DNA of 64,000 nt from Chryseobacterium camelliae (GCF_002770595.1 NZ_CP022986.1:2170001-2234000), one strand, 5' to 3'. Positions 15,567 to 25,103 are shown, numbered from the stretch's first letter. A program made the numbers and translations. Notes: generated by a model not told the origin, from the letters alone.

Positions 15567-17150
15567 ATGATGAACACACAGATCCTTATTCCAGAACGCC
15601 ATCCGCATTCTGAAAAGCTGTCGGAACTCCTGGCTTCTTTTGCCGGCAGAACCGCCGTGCAGCATGTATTCCTGAGCTATTCGCAGACCGCTCAGAAGCA
15701 CCTTCTGATCATCCACCTCAGCAGCTCTCACCTTCCGGACGGAGTGTACCGGGGCAAATGGATCCGCAAAGCACTGCACCAATGCAAAACCCACGTCATC
15801 CTGCTGGCAGGACTGGATGTCAGAAAGCACCTCAGGCTCGGAAGCCTGTTTACCCTCCGGCATTGCAATGCCTCCACCCTGATCCATACTGCGGAAGGCC
15901 ATGAATTCTCAGCGCCGGAACCTGGCAGGCAATTGAAAAAGTTCAGGCAGTTCAGGGAAGCGTATTACCACACCCACGACCTGCTCAGCACAGAAATCAG
16001 TAAAGCAGACAACAGCCATTCCTTGGCGATGGCTTATCATCTGTATACCAGCCTTTTCCAGCATCACCTGTTCTACCTGGAATTCCTCCATCTGGGCACG
16101 TATTTCTATCAGGACAGCCTGGATCAGCGGTTCCTCAGGCTGGAGCCACTCCTCCCACAGATCAGGAGTCTGATGCTGAAAAAGACCGGCACCACATATT
16201 TTATTACCGATGCGCTCCTCAGCGTTGCCAAAGCAGACCGGCAGCAGGATCCTATGTGCCTGAAAGACGAATTCAAGGAAGCTATTGCCGAAACAGAGCG
16301 CCAACTCTACAGCCTGGTTACAACAACATTCCGGGAAATGAAAAAGGCATTCAAGCATCGGTCCATAACACCGCAGATCCTGACTGAGAACAAAGCTGTT
16401 TCGCCTTACGAACCGGTGATCAGTATCCTGACCCGCCATTTCTGCATCGAAGAAATTTTCCTGTTCCATAAGGAAGAAGTTCATGCTGCCGGACAAAAGA
16501 CCCAAGTGCTATACCTGCTGCTGATCAGCAAAAAGATCAGCAACCAGGACCTGTTTGAGATCATGCAGATTGTTGCTCAGAAGACCGGCGGAACCTATGC
16601 GGTTGTTCCCATTGCTCATTCAGCAGCGTGGATCCAGGACTCCCTTTGGGAATGCCAGTCGTTTTTCCGCACCATCATGATTCCGGAAAAGGCAATCTAT
16701 ACCGCAGAAATCCCTTCCGTTATCCACTGGCATACCGGAGAACAGGACGCAGGTTTGGATATCGACCTTGACTACCATCATTTTTGCGGGCTCCATAAAA
16801 AATACCGTTTGGTGCGTTCTGTGGAAAGACCGGATTCTCATCAAGGAACCGGACTGATCTTAAGCGGCATTTTCTACCGCGCCTGTTCGGTATTCATTTA
16901 TGCCACGCTCCATTACCGACCGAACAGGGTCAACATCCGCATCCTCTGGAAACTCTGCGAATACACCGAACCCAAAATAAAAACCTTGGGTTACCTCATC
17001 GAAAAGCTGCCGTTCGATTTCTTTAGCTTCCTCAATCCCTCCGAAAACCTACACAGAGATGCCTATCTCCTGAATGAGGACATCCTTGAGATCATAGATG
17101 AGCTGGTGCAGGCCTTTGCGGAACTGCTGGAGGAACGTTGTAAAAAGTAA
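15567..17150 (+). CDS. Large hypothetical protein with two NT/HEPN-like halves
   Basis: 527 residues from tandem ATGs at 15567/15570 (a TTG at 15519 would extend it). Not recognised as a whole. Each half seems to start with an NT-like strand pattern (VQHVFLSYSQTAQKHLLIIH; IEEIFLFHKEEVH..LYLLLIS) and continue with a helical bundle. The C-terminal bundle (YRACSVFIYATLHYRPNRVN, then IRILWKLCEYTEP) resembles sacsin-type HEPN domains. The Gly-Ser..Asp-x-Asp catalytic residues of active nucleotidyltransferases are not visible, so any NT part would be inactive. GC is higher than the neighbouring accessory genes, so this may already be resident chromosome. Confidence 0.6.
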   Translation: MMNTQILIPERHPHSEKLSELLASFAGRTAVQHVFLSYSQTAQKHLLIIHLSSSHLPDGVYRGKWIRKALHQCKTHVILLAGLDVRKHLRLGSLFTLRHCNASTLIHTAEGHEFSAPEPGRQLKKFRQFREAYYHTHDLLSTEISKADNSHSLAMAYHLYTSLFQHHLFYLEFLHLGTYFYQDSLDQRFLRLEPLLPQIRSLMLKKTGTTYFITDALLSVAKADRQQDPMCLKDEFKEAIAETERQLYSLVTTTFREMKKAFKHRSITPQILTENKAVSPYEPVISILTRHFCIEEIFLFHKEEVHAAGQKTQVLYLLLISKKISNQDLFEIMQIVAQKTGGTYAVVPIAHSAAWIQDSLWECQSFFRTIMIPEKAIYTAEIPSVIHWHTGEQDAGLDIDLDYHHFCGLHKKYRLVRSVERPDSHQGTGLILSGIFYRACSVFIYATLHYRPNRVNIRILWKLCEYTEPKIKTLGYLIEKLPFDFFSFLNPSENLHRDAYLLNEDILEIIDELVQAFAELLEERCKK

Positions 17151-17216
17151 AGCCTTTCTGGTTCCGGAGAACAGATTTTATACCTGGAGATTTTGTTGAT
17201 GAAAGAACCTTAGGTT

Positions 17217-17984
17217 TCACTGCTCCACCCATTCCCGGAATGCAGCCGTTGTGTTCTGGCTGGTTTTAAGATGGTTTTCAGATCCTGTCAGCTGTAGGGC
17301 CAGGATATTTTTATTGTAGCGCTGTATTTTTTCCACATAGATTTTATGAACGATTTCACTCCGGTTGATCCGGAAAAAATCTGCCGGGTTCAGCTGTTCT
17401 TCGATCTCCTTTAAGGTGGAGGCGGACAGCAGGTGCTTCTTACCTGTTTTATCATGGGCAAAAACAATTCCCTCATCAGCTTCAAAGTAGGTAACCTGCC
17501 CGGTTTCCAGGAAATACGTCCCCTGAGTACTGCTGATCGCGAAACGCTTTTTATACTGCTGCCCGGATAAATTCTGCCTGATCAGGTGGGCCAGGTCATC
17601 TATGGCTGTTTTTTGTTTTGGCGGTGATTGCGTCAGCAGAATATATTTATCCCAGGCTTTCCGGAAACGTTCCTGGGAAAACGGTTTCAGGAGATAGGCA
17701 ATCCCGTTGCTGTCGAAGGCCTCCATCCAGAAATGGTCATACGCCGTGGTGAAGATAACAGGACAGGACACAGGAACTTCGGCATAGATTTCAAAAGCAT
17801 TCCCGTCCAGCAGTTCGATGTCTGAAAAGATAAGGTCAGGCTGGTGGTTGTCCAGGAATGCAATGGCAGATTGCACCGTATCGAGCTCTGCGATCACTTC
17901 AGTAGCGAGGCCTAATCCGTCAATAAATCGTTTCAGCTTTTTCCTGGCCGGTATTTCGTCTTCTATGATGAGTATCTTGATCAT
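17217..17984 (-). CDS. LytTR-family response regulator
   Basis: 255 residues. An N-terminal receiver domain begins IKILIIEDEIPARKKLKRF, with phospho-acceptor Asp in LIFSDIELLDG and the conserved Lys in YLLKPF. The C-terminal LytTR DNA-binding domain follows from about residue 150 (TYFEADEGIVFAHDKTGKKH, FFRINRSEIVHKIYVEKIQ). It overlaps the sensor kinase gene by four bases, so the pair is co-translated and forms a LytS/LytR-type system. Target genes are not evident, although the secreted protein gene downstream of the kinase start region is on the same strand. Confidence 0.95.
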   Translation of the reverse strand: MIKILIIEDEIPARKKLKRFIDGLGLATEVIAELDTVQSAIAFLDNHQPDLIFSDIELLDGNAFEIYAEVPVSCPVIFTTAYDHFWMEAFDSNGIAYLLKPFSQERFRKAWDKYILLTQSPPKQKTAIDDLAHLIRQNLSGQQYKKRFAISSTQGTYFLETGQVTYFEADEGIVFAHDKTGKKHLLSASTLKEIEEQLNPADFFRINRSEIVHKIYVEKIQRYNKNILALQLTGSENHLKTSQNTTAAFREWVEQ

Positions 17985-19012
17985 GGCTTTTGTGAATGGA
18001 TAATAGGAATATGTATAGAAAATAGGTTATCTGAACTGTTGATTTCAACAGGTTTCTGAATCAAAATCCGGTACTGTTCGTCCAGGTTTTTAAGCGCCAG
18101 TCCGGATACGGCTTTGGCATTCCTTTTCAGGTTTATATTGTTTGAAACTAAAATATACTCGTTAATCTCTATGGCAATCACCACAGGATTTTCTTCCGTT
18201 CCCAGGTTATGCTGGACGGCATTTTCGATCAGGAGCTGCAACGTCAAAGGAACTATATACCCATTGCTGTTATCCATGTTAAAAGTAAGCTGATAGGCAT
18301 CTCCGTAACGGTACCGGATCAGGCTGAAATACTGACGGGCAAAATCAGCTTCTTCATCAATGGTGACCAGTTCCTTTTCCGAAACCTTCAGGACATACCG
18401 ATACATATCGGCAAATTCATTCAGGAAACCGGAGGCAAGTTCTTTATCTTCTTCAATCAGCTGGTCCAGGACGTTGAGGTTGTTGAACAGGAAATGCGGG
18501 TTGAGCTGGTTTTTGAGCTGGCTGATTTTGCTTTTCGCCAGTACTTCATTGTAGATGAGCAGTTTCCGGTATTGTTCCTTATTATGCCGGTAGTAATAAT
18601 AGGCCAGGAAAAATCCGCCGTAGATGATCCCGTCCAGGAAATCGGAAAACAGCGCGTAGGTAAATGCCTGCCGGTTGAAATTGCGTTCCACCGTATCGAA
18701 GGCAAAGGCAATCACCAATCCTATCACCTTCATGGATACCATATATGTTACTAATGATGTCCCGAATATTTTCAGCAGAACTTTTCTGCCCAGCACACCG
18801 GAACCGTTCCATTTCCCGATGAAATACAGCATGACCCAGAACAGGAGGCCTGCATTCAGCAGTGTCATAAGCGCCGCTTCGGGTGTAAAAATATAGGCGT
18901 TGATTTCCTGCCAGACCATCATGCGCGTATAGATGGACTGTACATAAGCAAAGGTCAGGATAAACAACAGGAAGTACCTGTTCCGATACGCTTTTTGTAT
19001 GATACTTTTCAT
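17981..19012 (-). CDS. LytS-type sensor histidine kinase
   Basis: 343 residues. Four or so membrane helices fill residues 1-140 (LLFILTFAYVQSIY, LLNAGLLFWVMLYFIG, VTYMVSMKVIGLVIAFAF, and a further one before a basic stretch). The His-kinase box NQLNPHFLFNNLNVLDQLIE follows, with the phospho-acceptor His, and an ATPase N-box LLIENAVQHNLG. There is no extracellular ligand domain, as in many Bacteroidota members. It is the first gene of the two-gene operon with the LytTR regulator. Confidence 0.95.
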   Translation of the reverse strand: MKSIIQKAYRNRYFLLFILTFAYVQSIYTRMMVWQEINAYIFTPEAALMTLLNAGLLFWVMLYFIGKWNGSGVLGRKVLLKIFGTSLVTYMVSMKVIGLVIAFAFDTVERNFNRQAFTYALFSDFLDGIIYGGFFLAYYYYRHNKEQYRKLLIYNEVLAKSKISQLKNQLNPHFLFNNLNVLDQLIEEDKELASGFLNEFADMYRYVLKVSEKELVTIDEEADFARQYFSLIRYRYGDAYQLTFNMDNSNGYIVPLTLQLLIENAVQHNLGTEENPVVIAIEINEYILVSNNINLKRNAKAVSGLALKNLDEQYRILIQKPVEINSSDNLFSIHIPIIHSQKP

Positions 19013-19041
19013 CGGTTTTCAGGATCATAAGGTACAAAATA

Positions 19042-19059
19042 GCCTGTGGATTCACAGGC
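19042..19059 (-). terminator. Terminator after the 247-aa gene
   Basis: GCCTGTG (19042-19048) pairs with CACAGGC (19053-19059). Read on the reverse strand it is followed by TATTTTG. It lies 17 bases past the reverse-strand stop at 19076. Confidence 0.55.
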
Positions 19060-19075
19060 CTGTTGTTGATGTTTT

Positions 19076-19819
19076 TTATTTCTTTTCAGGAAACGATGCC
19101 ATGACTTTCCCGTTGTCATCGTAAAAATCCAGTTTTGCCTGGTTGTTTTTATCCACGTAGAACATAGCTTTCGGTAATCCTTTGTCATCAAAGAGGAACA
19201 GTCCGTTATTCAGGCTTCTCGTTTTTCCCAGCACTACGCGGGGAACGCCGCCCATCATGCCCTTTGCTTCATATTCCTTAAACTTCCGTTTTGCCGCTTC
19301 AGGATCTTTTTTACCGATCTCCTTCAGTTCATTAATGATTTCCGAAGTTTTTTCCTGTGATTCCTTAGCCGGACGGTCATTGAAAGCCAGCGTAGAGCCG
19401 ACAAACCTCTGGTCTCCTTTACCGACATCCTGCGTCAGCAGCTGCATCACCTGGTCGCCATCGTACTGATCATACGTCAGCGAAAGCCCGGATTCGTGGC
19501 CGTTCTTATTCTTTTTCCCATCGTAAATAAAACCTCCGCATTCTATGCCATCTTCATTAAAGAACAGCATGCCCGAACGTTTTTTCCGGTCTTCATTAAC
19601 GGCGAGCCCGTTGATTTTATTCTTTCCATTCGGAAAGCGGCCTACGTTGGTCAGGATCATTTTTACGGTACCATCATTTTCTACGATATTGATCCGTTCC
19701 ACGTCAATTTCACCGAATTTCTGATTCCCGCTTGTTTTAAATGCCGATGCGAAAATAAAGATCATCCCGCAGGCACTAGCCGCTGCAAAAGTCCTTAAGA
19801 ATACCAATTCTCTGTTCAT
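19076..19819 (-). CDS. Hypothetical exported protein
   Basis: 247 residues with a single N-terminal hydrophobic helix (TFAAASACGMIFIFASAF), a signal peptide or anchor. The body is beta-rich with repeated short blocks built on Gly-Leu-x-x-x-Asp-x-x-Gly (INGLAVNEDRKKRSGMLFFN, SLNNGLFLFDDKGLPKAMF, KLDFYDDNGKVMASF), suggesting strands that pack as a repeat. No enzyme family is recognised. Similar small exported proteins occur in other flavobacteria. It is separated from the sensor kinase by a terminator, so it is probably its own transcript. Confidence 0.7.
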   Translation of the reverse strand: MNRELVFLRTFAAASACGMIFIFASAFKTSGNQKFGEIDVERINIVENDGTVKMILTNVGRFPNGKNKINGLAVNEDRKKRSGMLFFNEDGIECGGFIYDGKKNKNGHESGLSLTYDQYDGDQVMQLLTQDVGKGDQRFVGSTLAFNDRPAKESQEKTSEIINELKEIGKKDPEAAKRKFKEYEAKGMMGGVPRVVLGKTRSLNNGLFLFDDKGLPKAMFYVDKNNQAKLDFYDDNGKVMASFPEKK

Positions 19820-19977
19820 TTCTCTTGATTTAAAAGATTAATGAAGCAAAAGTATGATCCTGCTTATCATTAAAGAACAGCAAAACATTCAGCTCAGGAA
19901 TAAAACCGGTGAACGCAGGAAAAATGAAATTAAAAAACATCATAATCCGTACTCAATTCCTCAACTTACAGTCTTAT

Positions 19978-20487
19978 TTATTTCTTGGCCTTATCCGCTG
20001 CATTTGATTTCTTCGTTTTCTTTGCCTTCCTGAACTCCCATGGCGACACCGCATTCTTATCAGCCCAAAGGCCCAGCTTTTTCTGCTTTGCCTCATCCTG
20101 GAGCTTCTGGAGTTCCGTATTTTTGGAAGCCTTGAAATACCACCAGCCGAACCCAGCCCTGACAATTTCCCGGGACAGGTATTTATCCTGGTCATAAAAA
20201 ATACCCGCGACTCCTCTTCCGTACCGGTCATTCCCTACTTTGTAAAAGGTAACCGTTTTCCCGAAAACCTGGCCGGCCGTAAACTGCCTGGCCGCTTTCC
20301 CAAAGGCCTGGCTGTCTTCGGGACAATCCACCTCGGCCAGTCGCAACGTCTGCTGGGTATTGTCGGAGAGCAGGACGACCACGGTATCCCCGTCCTTGAT
20401 TTTTATTACTTTTCCACGGGCCTGGGAGCATACCAGAACGGATATCAAAAGGGCAACGGCAGAGAGCATTGTTTTCATCAGCATCAA
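19978..20487 (-). CDS. Secreted thermonuclease-family protein (SNase-like)
   Basis: 169 residues: signal peptide (residues 1-23, ending near VCSQA), then a staphylococcal nuclease-like OB fold. KVIKIKDGDTVVV gives the calcium-binding Asp, LRLAEVDCPEDSQ the first catalytic Arg and acidic region, and NDRYGRGVAG the second Arg. Such enzymes cleave DNA and RNA outside the cytoplasm. The C-terminus is a Lys/Ala-rich tail (KKTKKSNAADKAKK). It is single-copy here and on its own transcript. Confidence 0.9.
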   Translation of the reverse strand: MMLMKTMLSAVALLISVLVCSQARGKVIKIKDGDTVVVLLSDNTQQTLRLAEVDCPEDSQAFGKAARQFTAGQVFGKTVTFYKVGNDRYGRGVAGIFYDQDKYLSREIVRAGFGWWYFKASKNTELQKLQDEAKQKKLGLWADKNAVSPWEFRKAKKTKKSNAADKAKK

Positions 20488-20807
20488 TTATACATTCAGG
20501 ATTATTTTAGCCTACACAATCCGGAAGCCAGGAATGCCGGTAAAGGCGCCGTGACTCCGGGATTTTGAGCCTGCAAAGATACAGTATTTGGGTTGGCGGC
20601 ATCACTTCAGCCTGTAAAATTATGCACAAACACAGCCCGATATATCCATCTGGTAAACTTATTGCTTTGGTAAGAGAACATTAAACAACATTTCAGGTGC
20701 CGAAATATAAACCTCTGAAAACGAAAAAACTAAATCCAATCTCTACGAAAGTACCATACTAACACCACAAAAAAGAGCAAAAAAATGTTTTATCGTAAAG
20801 AATTTTA

Positions 20808-20815
20808 TATATTTG
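20808..20815 (+). promoter_or_regulatory. Putative -7 box of the acpP operon promoter
   Basis: TATATTTG matches TAnnTTTG, 31 bases before the acpP ATG at 20846. The rest of the 358-base gap from 20488 is AT-rich in its right half and holds no recognisable gene. Confidence 0.5.
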
Positions 20816-20845
20816 CACCATCTAACAATTAAAAAAATATTTACT

Positions 20846-21085
20846 ATGTCAGACATTGCATCAAGAGTAAAAGCTATCATCGCTGATAAGCTTGACGTTG
20901 AAGAAAAAGAAGTAACTCCTGAAGCTAGCTTCACCAATGATTTAGGAGCTGATTCATTAGATACAGTTGAATTGATCATGGAATTCGAAAAAGAATTCAA
21001 CATCCAAATCCCTGATGATCAGGCTGAAAAAATTACTACTGTAGGACATGCTATTGCTTACATTGAGGAAGTAGTAAATAAATAA
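20846..21085 (+). CDS. acpP: Acyl carrier protein
   Basis: 79 residues from the ATG at 20846 ([16 protein letters not shown]). The phosphopantetheine attachment Ser lies in [15 protein letters not shown], and the protein is acidic, as in all type II fatty-acid ACPs. It carries growing acyl chains between fatty acid synthase enzymes in the cytoplasm. It leads the operon acpP-fabF-rnc-small gene-pyk, with fabF 33 bases downstream. A start further upstream (near 20813) would add a tail not seen in the family and is rejected. Confidence 0.97.
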   Translation: MSDIASRVKAIIADKLDVEEKEVTPEASFTNDLGADSLDTVELIMEFEKEFNIQIPDDQAEKITTVGHAIAYIEEVVNK

Positions 21086-21118
21086 TATTCTTCAACAAGA
21101 ACATTTTAAAAAAAGTTT

Positions 21119-22363
21119 ATGGAATTAAAAAGAGTAGTTGTAACCGGTTTTGGCGCACTAACACCGATTGGAAATAATGCGAAGGATTACTGGGAAAATC
21201 TTGTGAAAGGTGAGAGCGGTGCAGCTCCGATTACTCTTTTTGATGCCACAAACTTTAAAACGAAATTTGCCTGCGAGGTAAAAGGTTTCGATCCTCTGAA
21301 CTATTTCGACAAGAAAGAAGCGAAGAAGATGGACCGTAACACGCAGTTCGGAATGGTAGCCGCCAGGGAAGCCGTAAAGCATTCAAGGATTATTGAAGAC
21401 CAGGTAGACAAGAACAGGGTCGGCGTAATCTGGGGTTCAGGAATCGGCGGACTGGAAACATTTGAAAATGAAGTATTAGGCTGGGCGAATACGGACATCC
21501 CGAGATTCAACCCGTTCTTCATCCCTAAAATGATTGCGGACATTACTCCCGGACACATCTCCATTGAATACGGATTTCACGGGCCCAACTACACAACAGT
21601 TTCTGCCTGTGCATCATCAGCCAACGCCTTAATCGATTCCAAGATGCTTATCCAGCTGGGTAAAGCAGATGTTATTGTATGCGGAGGCTCCGAAGCTGCC
21701 GTTACGGCGAGCGGTGTAGGCGGTTTCAATGCAATGATGGCACTATCTACAAGAAATGACGATCCTACAACAGCTTCAAGGCCTTTCGACAAAGACAGAG
21801 ACGGATTTGTATTAGGAGAAGGAGCAGGATGCATCATCCTTGAAGAGTATGAGCACGCCGTAAAACGCGGTGCTACGATTTATGCGGAATTGACCGGCGG
21901 AGGTATGAGTGCAGATGCACACCACATGACCGCACCGCATCCTGAAGGATTAGGCGCTTACCTGGTGATGAAAAACTGTCTGGAAGACGCGGGATTAACT
22001 ACTGATGAAGTAGACCATATCAACATGCATGGTACCTCTACTCCATTAGGAGACATCGCAGAATCCAGTGCTATTTCAAGACTTTTGGGAGAGCATGCCT
22101 ATGATATTCAGATCAATTCCACCAAGTCCATGACCGGGCACTTATTGGGTGCTGCAGGCGTGATTGAGGCTATTGCTGCGTTAGGAACTATTATTCATGG
22201 TGTTGTTCCTCCTACCATCAATCATTTCACTGATGATGAAAATATTGACAGCAGGCTGAACTTTACTTTCAACCACGCTGTACAGAAGGATGTAAAAGTA
22301 GCCATGAGCAATACATTCGGATTCGGCGGGCACAATGCCTGCGTTCTGTTTAAGAAAATCTAA
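21119..22363 (+). CDS. fabF: 3-oxoacyl-ACP synthase II (KAS II)
   Basis: 414 residues, full length. The thiolase-fold active site is complete: nucleophile Cys in TTVSACASSANAL, His in INMHGTSTPLGD, and Lys/His in STKSMTGHLLGAAG; FGFGGHNA closes the C-terminus. It condenses malonyl-ACP with acyl-ACP during chain elongation. Placement directly after acpP and nine bases before rnc is the standard flavobacterial arrangement. Confidence 0.97.
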   Translation: MELKRVVVTGFGALTPIGNNAKDYWENLVKGESGAAPITLFDATNFKTKFACEVKGFDPLNYFDKKEAKKMDRNTQFGMVAAREAVKHSRIIEDQVDKNRVGVIWGSGIGGLETFENEVLGWANTDIPRFNPFFIPKMIADITPGHISIEYGFHGPNYTTVSACASSANALIDSKMLIQLGKADVIVCGGSEAAVTASGVGGFNAMMALSTRNDDPTTASRPFDKDRDGFVLGEGAGCIILEEYEHAVKRGATIYAELTGGGMSADAHHMTAPHPEGLGAYLVMKNCLEDAGLTTDEVDHINMHGTSTPLGDIAESSAISRLLGEHAYDIQINSTKSMTGHLLGAAGVIEAIAALGTIIHGVVPPTINHFTDDENIDSRLNFTFNHAVQKDVKVAMSNTFGFGGHNACVLFKKI

Positions 22364-22372
22364 ATCTACTGA

Positions 22373-23137
22373 ATGGAGTTACAGAAATACTTTTCTAAAT
22401 TCCTTCTCAAACAAAGAAAAAAGCAATTAACGGAGAGAGATTATTTCCTCAGTACCGAACTTACAAAAATGTTGGGGGCCGAGGTACAGAATATCGCGCT
22501 CTACCGGGAAGCCTTTTCTTTGAAAAGCTCGTCTAAAAACCAGGACGGCAGCAATTATGAGCGCCTTGAATTCCTGGGCGACTCGGTTTTGGGGGCTGTG
22601 ATCTCATGCCACCTGTTTCATACGTATCCTCAGGCTAATGAAGGATACCTTACCCAGATGAAGTCCAAGATTGTCAACAGGAAAAACCTGAACAAGCTCG
22701 GAGAAGACCTGAAACTTACAGACTTTTTGCAGAAGCAGAACTCTGTAGCGTTAGGGGAAAATATCTGCGGGAACCTTTTTGAAGCACTGGTAGGAGCAGT
22801 CTACCTGGACTTCCAGTACGAAACCTGTAAAAAGATTATCCTCGAAAGGCTCCTCACGCCTTCCGAAATCAACAAGCTGGAAAATAAAATCGTCAGCTAC
22901 AAAGGTTTGCTGCTGGAATGGAGCCAGAAGAAAAAGCTGAATATAAAATATGAAACCTGCGAAGAAATACAGGTAAACAAAGCGACGGTGTTTCGCTGCC
23001 ACGTCTGGCTCGGGGATGAGAAAATTGCCAATGCAACGGAAACATCCAAAAAGAAGGCGGAGGAGAAAGCAGCACAGAGGGCATTTTATATTTTAAACAA
23101 AAAAGAAAATATACTTGGAAATTCAAAAACTATATGA
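22373..23137 (+). CDS. rnc: Ribonuclease III
   Basis: 254 residues. The RNase III signature is present as YERLEFLGDSVLGAVIS, with the second metal-ligand region ICGNLFEALVGAVYLDF. A double-stranded RNA-binding domain occupies the C-terminus (YKGLLLEWSQKKKLNIKYE ... KKKAEEKAAQRAFYIL). It processes rRNA precursors and structured RNAs. It overlaps the next gene's likely start by about 23 bases, implying coupled translation. Confidence 0.97.
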   Translation: MELQKYFSKFLLKQRKKQLTERDYFLSTELTKMLGAEVQNIALYREAFSLKSSSKNQDGSNYERLEFLGDSVLGAVISCHLFHTYPQANEGYLTQMKSKIVNRKNLNKLGEDLKLTDFLQKQNSVALGENICGNLFEALVGAVYLDFQYETCKKIILERLLTPSEINKLENKIVSYKGLLLEWSQKKKLNIKYETCEEIQVNKATVFRCHVWLGDEKIANATETSKKKAEEKAAQRAFYILNKKENILGNSKTI

Positions 23138-23588
23138 TGTAGACGATACGGAATTTGAAAATATTGCCATAGGATTGGTAAGATTAGTCAAACATATCCC
23201 TGATCATGAGTTTTTTTATAAGGTAAACCTGAACAACGACCTCGTTTTTTCCAGAAAGCAAGACATCCTATTCCACGGTACACACTATGATTATTTTTTT
23301 CCAAGGTTCCAGGCCTATCACAAGCACAGCCGCACCTGCTTTACTTTTATTTCCAACCGGTCTTCAGAAAGCAGACAGAAAAAACTACAGACCGAGCTCT
23401 TTTCAGACGAAGACAACATTAAATTTTTATTAAATAATCAGGTCGATGTGGAATATATTCTGCATAGTTCGGAACAATTTCCTGATTTTTCCTTAATTTT
23501 GCTCCCTGAAAATCTTGTGTTTCCGATTCAAGATTATACATTAGGTTCCAGTGAGGAACTGTATCAAATTATCCAGTATTATGAATAA
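23115..23588 (+). CDS. Small conserved protein, probably IPExxxVDY family
   Basis: 157 residues if the TTG at 23115 is used; no better start lies further in. The gene sits between rnc and pyk, exactly where flavobacteria carry the IPExxxVDY-family gene. The signature itself is imperfect here (LLPENLVFPIQDY), so the assignment rests mainly on synteny and size. The protein is soluble and its role is unknown. Its last codons overlap the pyruvate kinase start (ATGAATAA), indicating translational coupling on both sides. Confidence 0.7.
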   Translation: MEIQKLYDVDDTEFENIAIGLVRLVKHIPDHEFFYKVNLNNDLVFSRKQDILFHGTHYDYFFPRFQAYHKHSRTCFTFISNRSSESRQKKLQTELFSDEDNIKFLLNNQVDVEYILHSSEQFPDFSLILLPENLVFPIQDYTLGSSEELYQIIQYYE

Positions 23589-25026
23589 GTATTTAAAGAA
23601 AACAAAAATTATTGCGACACTTGGGCCGGCTTCATCATCAAGAGAAGTCATGTTAGGATTAATGAAGGCAGGTGTTGATATTTTCAGAATAAATTTTTCA
23701 CATGCAGATTACGACCTGGTTCGAAGCAATATAGACATCATCAGAGATCTTAACAGAGAGTACGGATTTTCTGTAGGGATCCTGGGAGACCTTCAGGGTC
23801 CTAAACTGAGAGTAGGTGTAGTAAAGGAAGGTTCATACCTGAACCCGGGAGATATCCTTACCTTCACCAATGAGAAAATAGAAGGGGACTCTACCAAAGT
23901 GTATATGACATACCAACAATTCCCTCAGGACGTACAGGTAGGTGAAAGAATCCTTATCGACGACGGGAAACTGGTACTGGAAGTAACCGAAACCAACATG
24001 ATTGATACGGTAAAGGCCAAGACCATCCAGGGAGGACCGTTAAGCTCTAAAAAAGGGGTTAACCTTCCGAACACTAATGTTTCGCTTCCTGCACTGACAG
24101 ACAAAGACATTCAGGATGCCAACTTCATGCTGGATATGGAAGTAGATTGGATCGCTCTTTCTTTCGTGCGTCATGCCCAGGATATCATCGACCTTAAAGA
24201 ACTGATCTCCAAGCACCCGAACGGAATATTCAAGACTCCGATCATTGCCAAAATTGAAAAGCCGGAAGGCGTAAAAAATATCGACGAAATCTTACTGGAG
24301 TGCGACGGACTGATGGTTGCCCGTGGAGATTTAGGAGTGGAGGTTCCGATGGAAGAAGTTCCTGCCATCCAGAAAACACTGGTGGAAAAAGCAAGGTTTT
24401 ATTCCAAGCCGGTGATCATTGCCACCCAGATGATGGAAACCATGATCAACAGCTTAACGCCTACCAGAGCGGAAGTAAATGACGTAGCCAACTCCGTACT
24501 GGATGGTGCCGATGCGGTAATGCTTTCCGGTGAGACTTCTGTAGGAAGATATCCGGTACAGGTTGTGGAAAACATGGCAAAAATCGTTAAGAACATTGAA
24601 ATGACGCATTTTTACCAGCATAAGAATGAACCGATTGAAAAGGACTTCAACTGCATCGACGAAAGGTTCATTACGAACAGGGTATGCCTTGCTGCGGTAA
24701 GAATTGCCAAGACGACGAATGTTTCTGCCATCGTTACCTTAACGAGTTCAGGATATACGGCATTCCAGCTTTCAGCACACCGGCCGAATTCCCATATCAT
24801 CGTATACAGCGGTAACAAAAAGGTCATCACCATGCTGAACCTTCTTTGGGGCGTTCACGCCTATTATTACGACATGAAGAAATCTACCGATGAAACCATT
24901 ATCCAGGTGAATATGCTGACGCATAATTACGGATATATCGAAAGTGGTGACTTCGTGATCAACATCAATGCTACGCCATCGTATGAAGGAGGTAAAACCA
25001 ATACCCTTCGTTTAACGACAGTATAG
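23581..25026 (+). CDS. pyk: Pyruvate kinase
   Basis: 481 residues from the ATG at 23581. It begins KKTKIIATLGPASSS, and carries FRINFSHADY, the active-site region IIAKIEKPEGVKNIDEIL with its catalytic Lys, MVARGDLGVEVP, and a complete C-terminal allosteric domain. It makes pyruvate and ATP from phosphoenolpyruvate at the end of glycolysis. It is the last gene of the acpP operon and ends before a strong hairpin. Confidence 0.97.
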   Translation: MNKYLKKTKIIATLGPASSSREVMLGLMKAGVDIFRINFSHADYDLVRSNIDIIRDLNREYGFSVGILGDLQGPKLRVGVVKEGSYLNPGDILTFTNEKIEGDSTKVYMTYQQFPQDVQVGERILIDDGKLVLEVTETNMIDTVKAKTIQGGPLSSKKGVNLPNTNVSLPALTDKDIQDANFMLDMEVDWIALSFVRHAQDIIDLKELISKHPNGIFKTPIIAKIEKPEGVKNIDEILLECDGLMVARGDLGVEVPMEEVPAIQKTLVEKARFYSKPVIIATQMMETMINSLTPTRAEVNDVANSVLDGADAVMLSGETSVGRYPVQVVENMAKIVKNIEMTHFYQHKNEPIEKDFNCIDERFITNRVCLAAVRIAKTTNVSAIVTLTSSGYTAFQLSAHRPNSHIIVYSGNKKVITMLNLLWGVHAYYYDMKKSTDETIIQVNMLTHNYGYIESGDFVININATPSYEGGKTNTLRLTTV

Positions 25027-25059
25027 TATCGGGCTAAAAAGTAAAAGCTTTATCAATAG

Positions 25060-25085
25060 AAAACTCCGGAAATTTCCGGAGTTTT
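25060..25085 (+). terminator. Terminator of the acpP-pyk operon
   Basis: A 26-base perfect palindrome, AAAACTCCGGAAATTTCCGG followed by AGTTTT, then TGTTGTTTT. It lies between the convergent pyk and aldehyde dehydrogenase genes and can serve both. Confidence 0.8.
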
Positions 25086-25103
25086 GTTGTTTTATGGTAT
25101 CGA

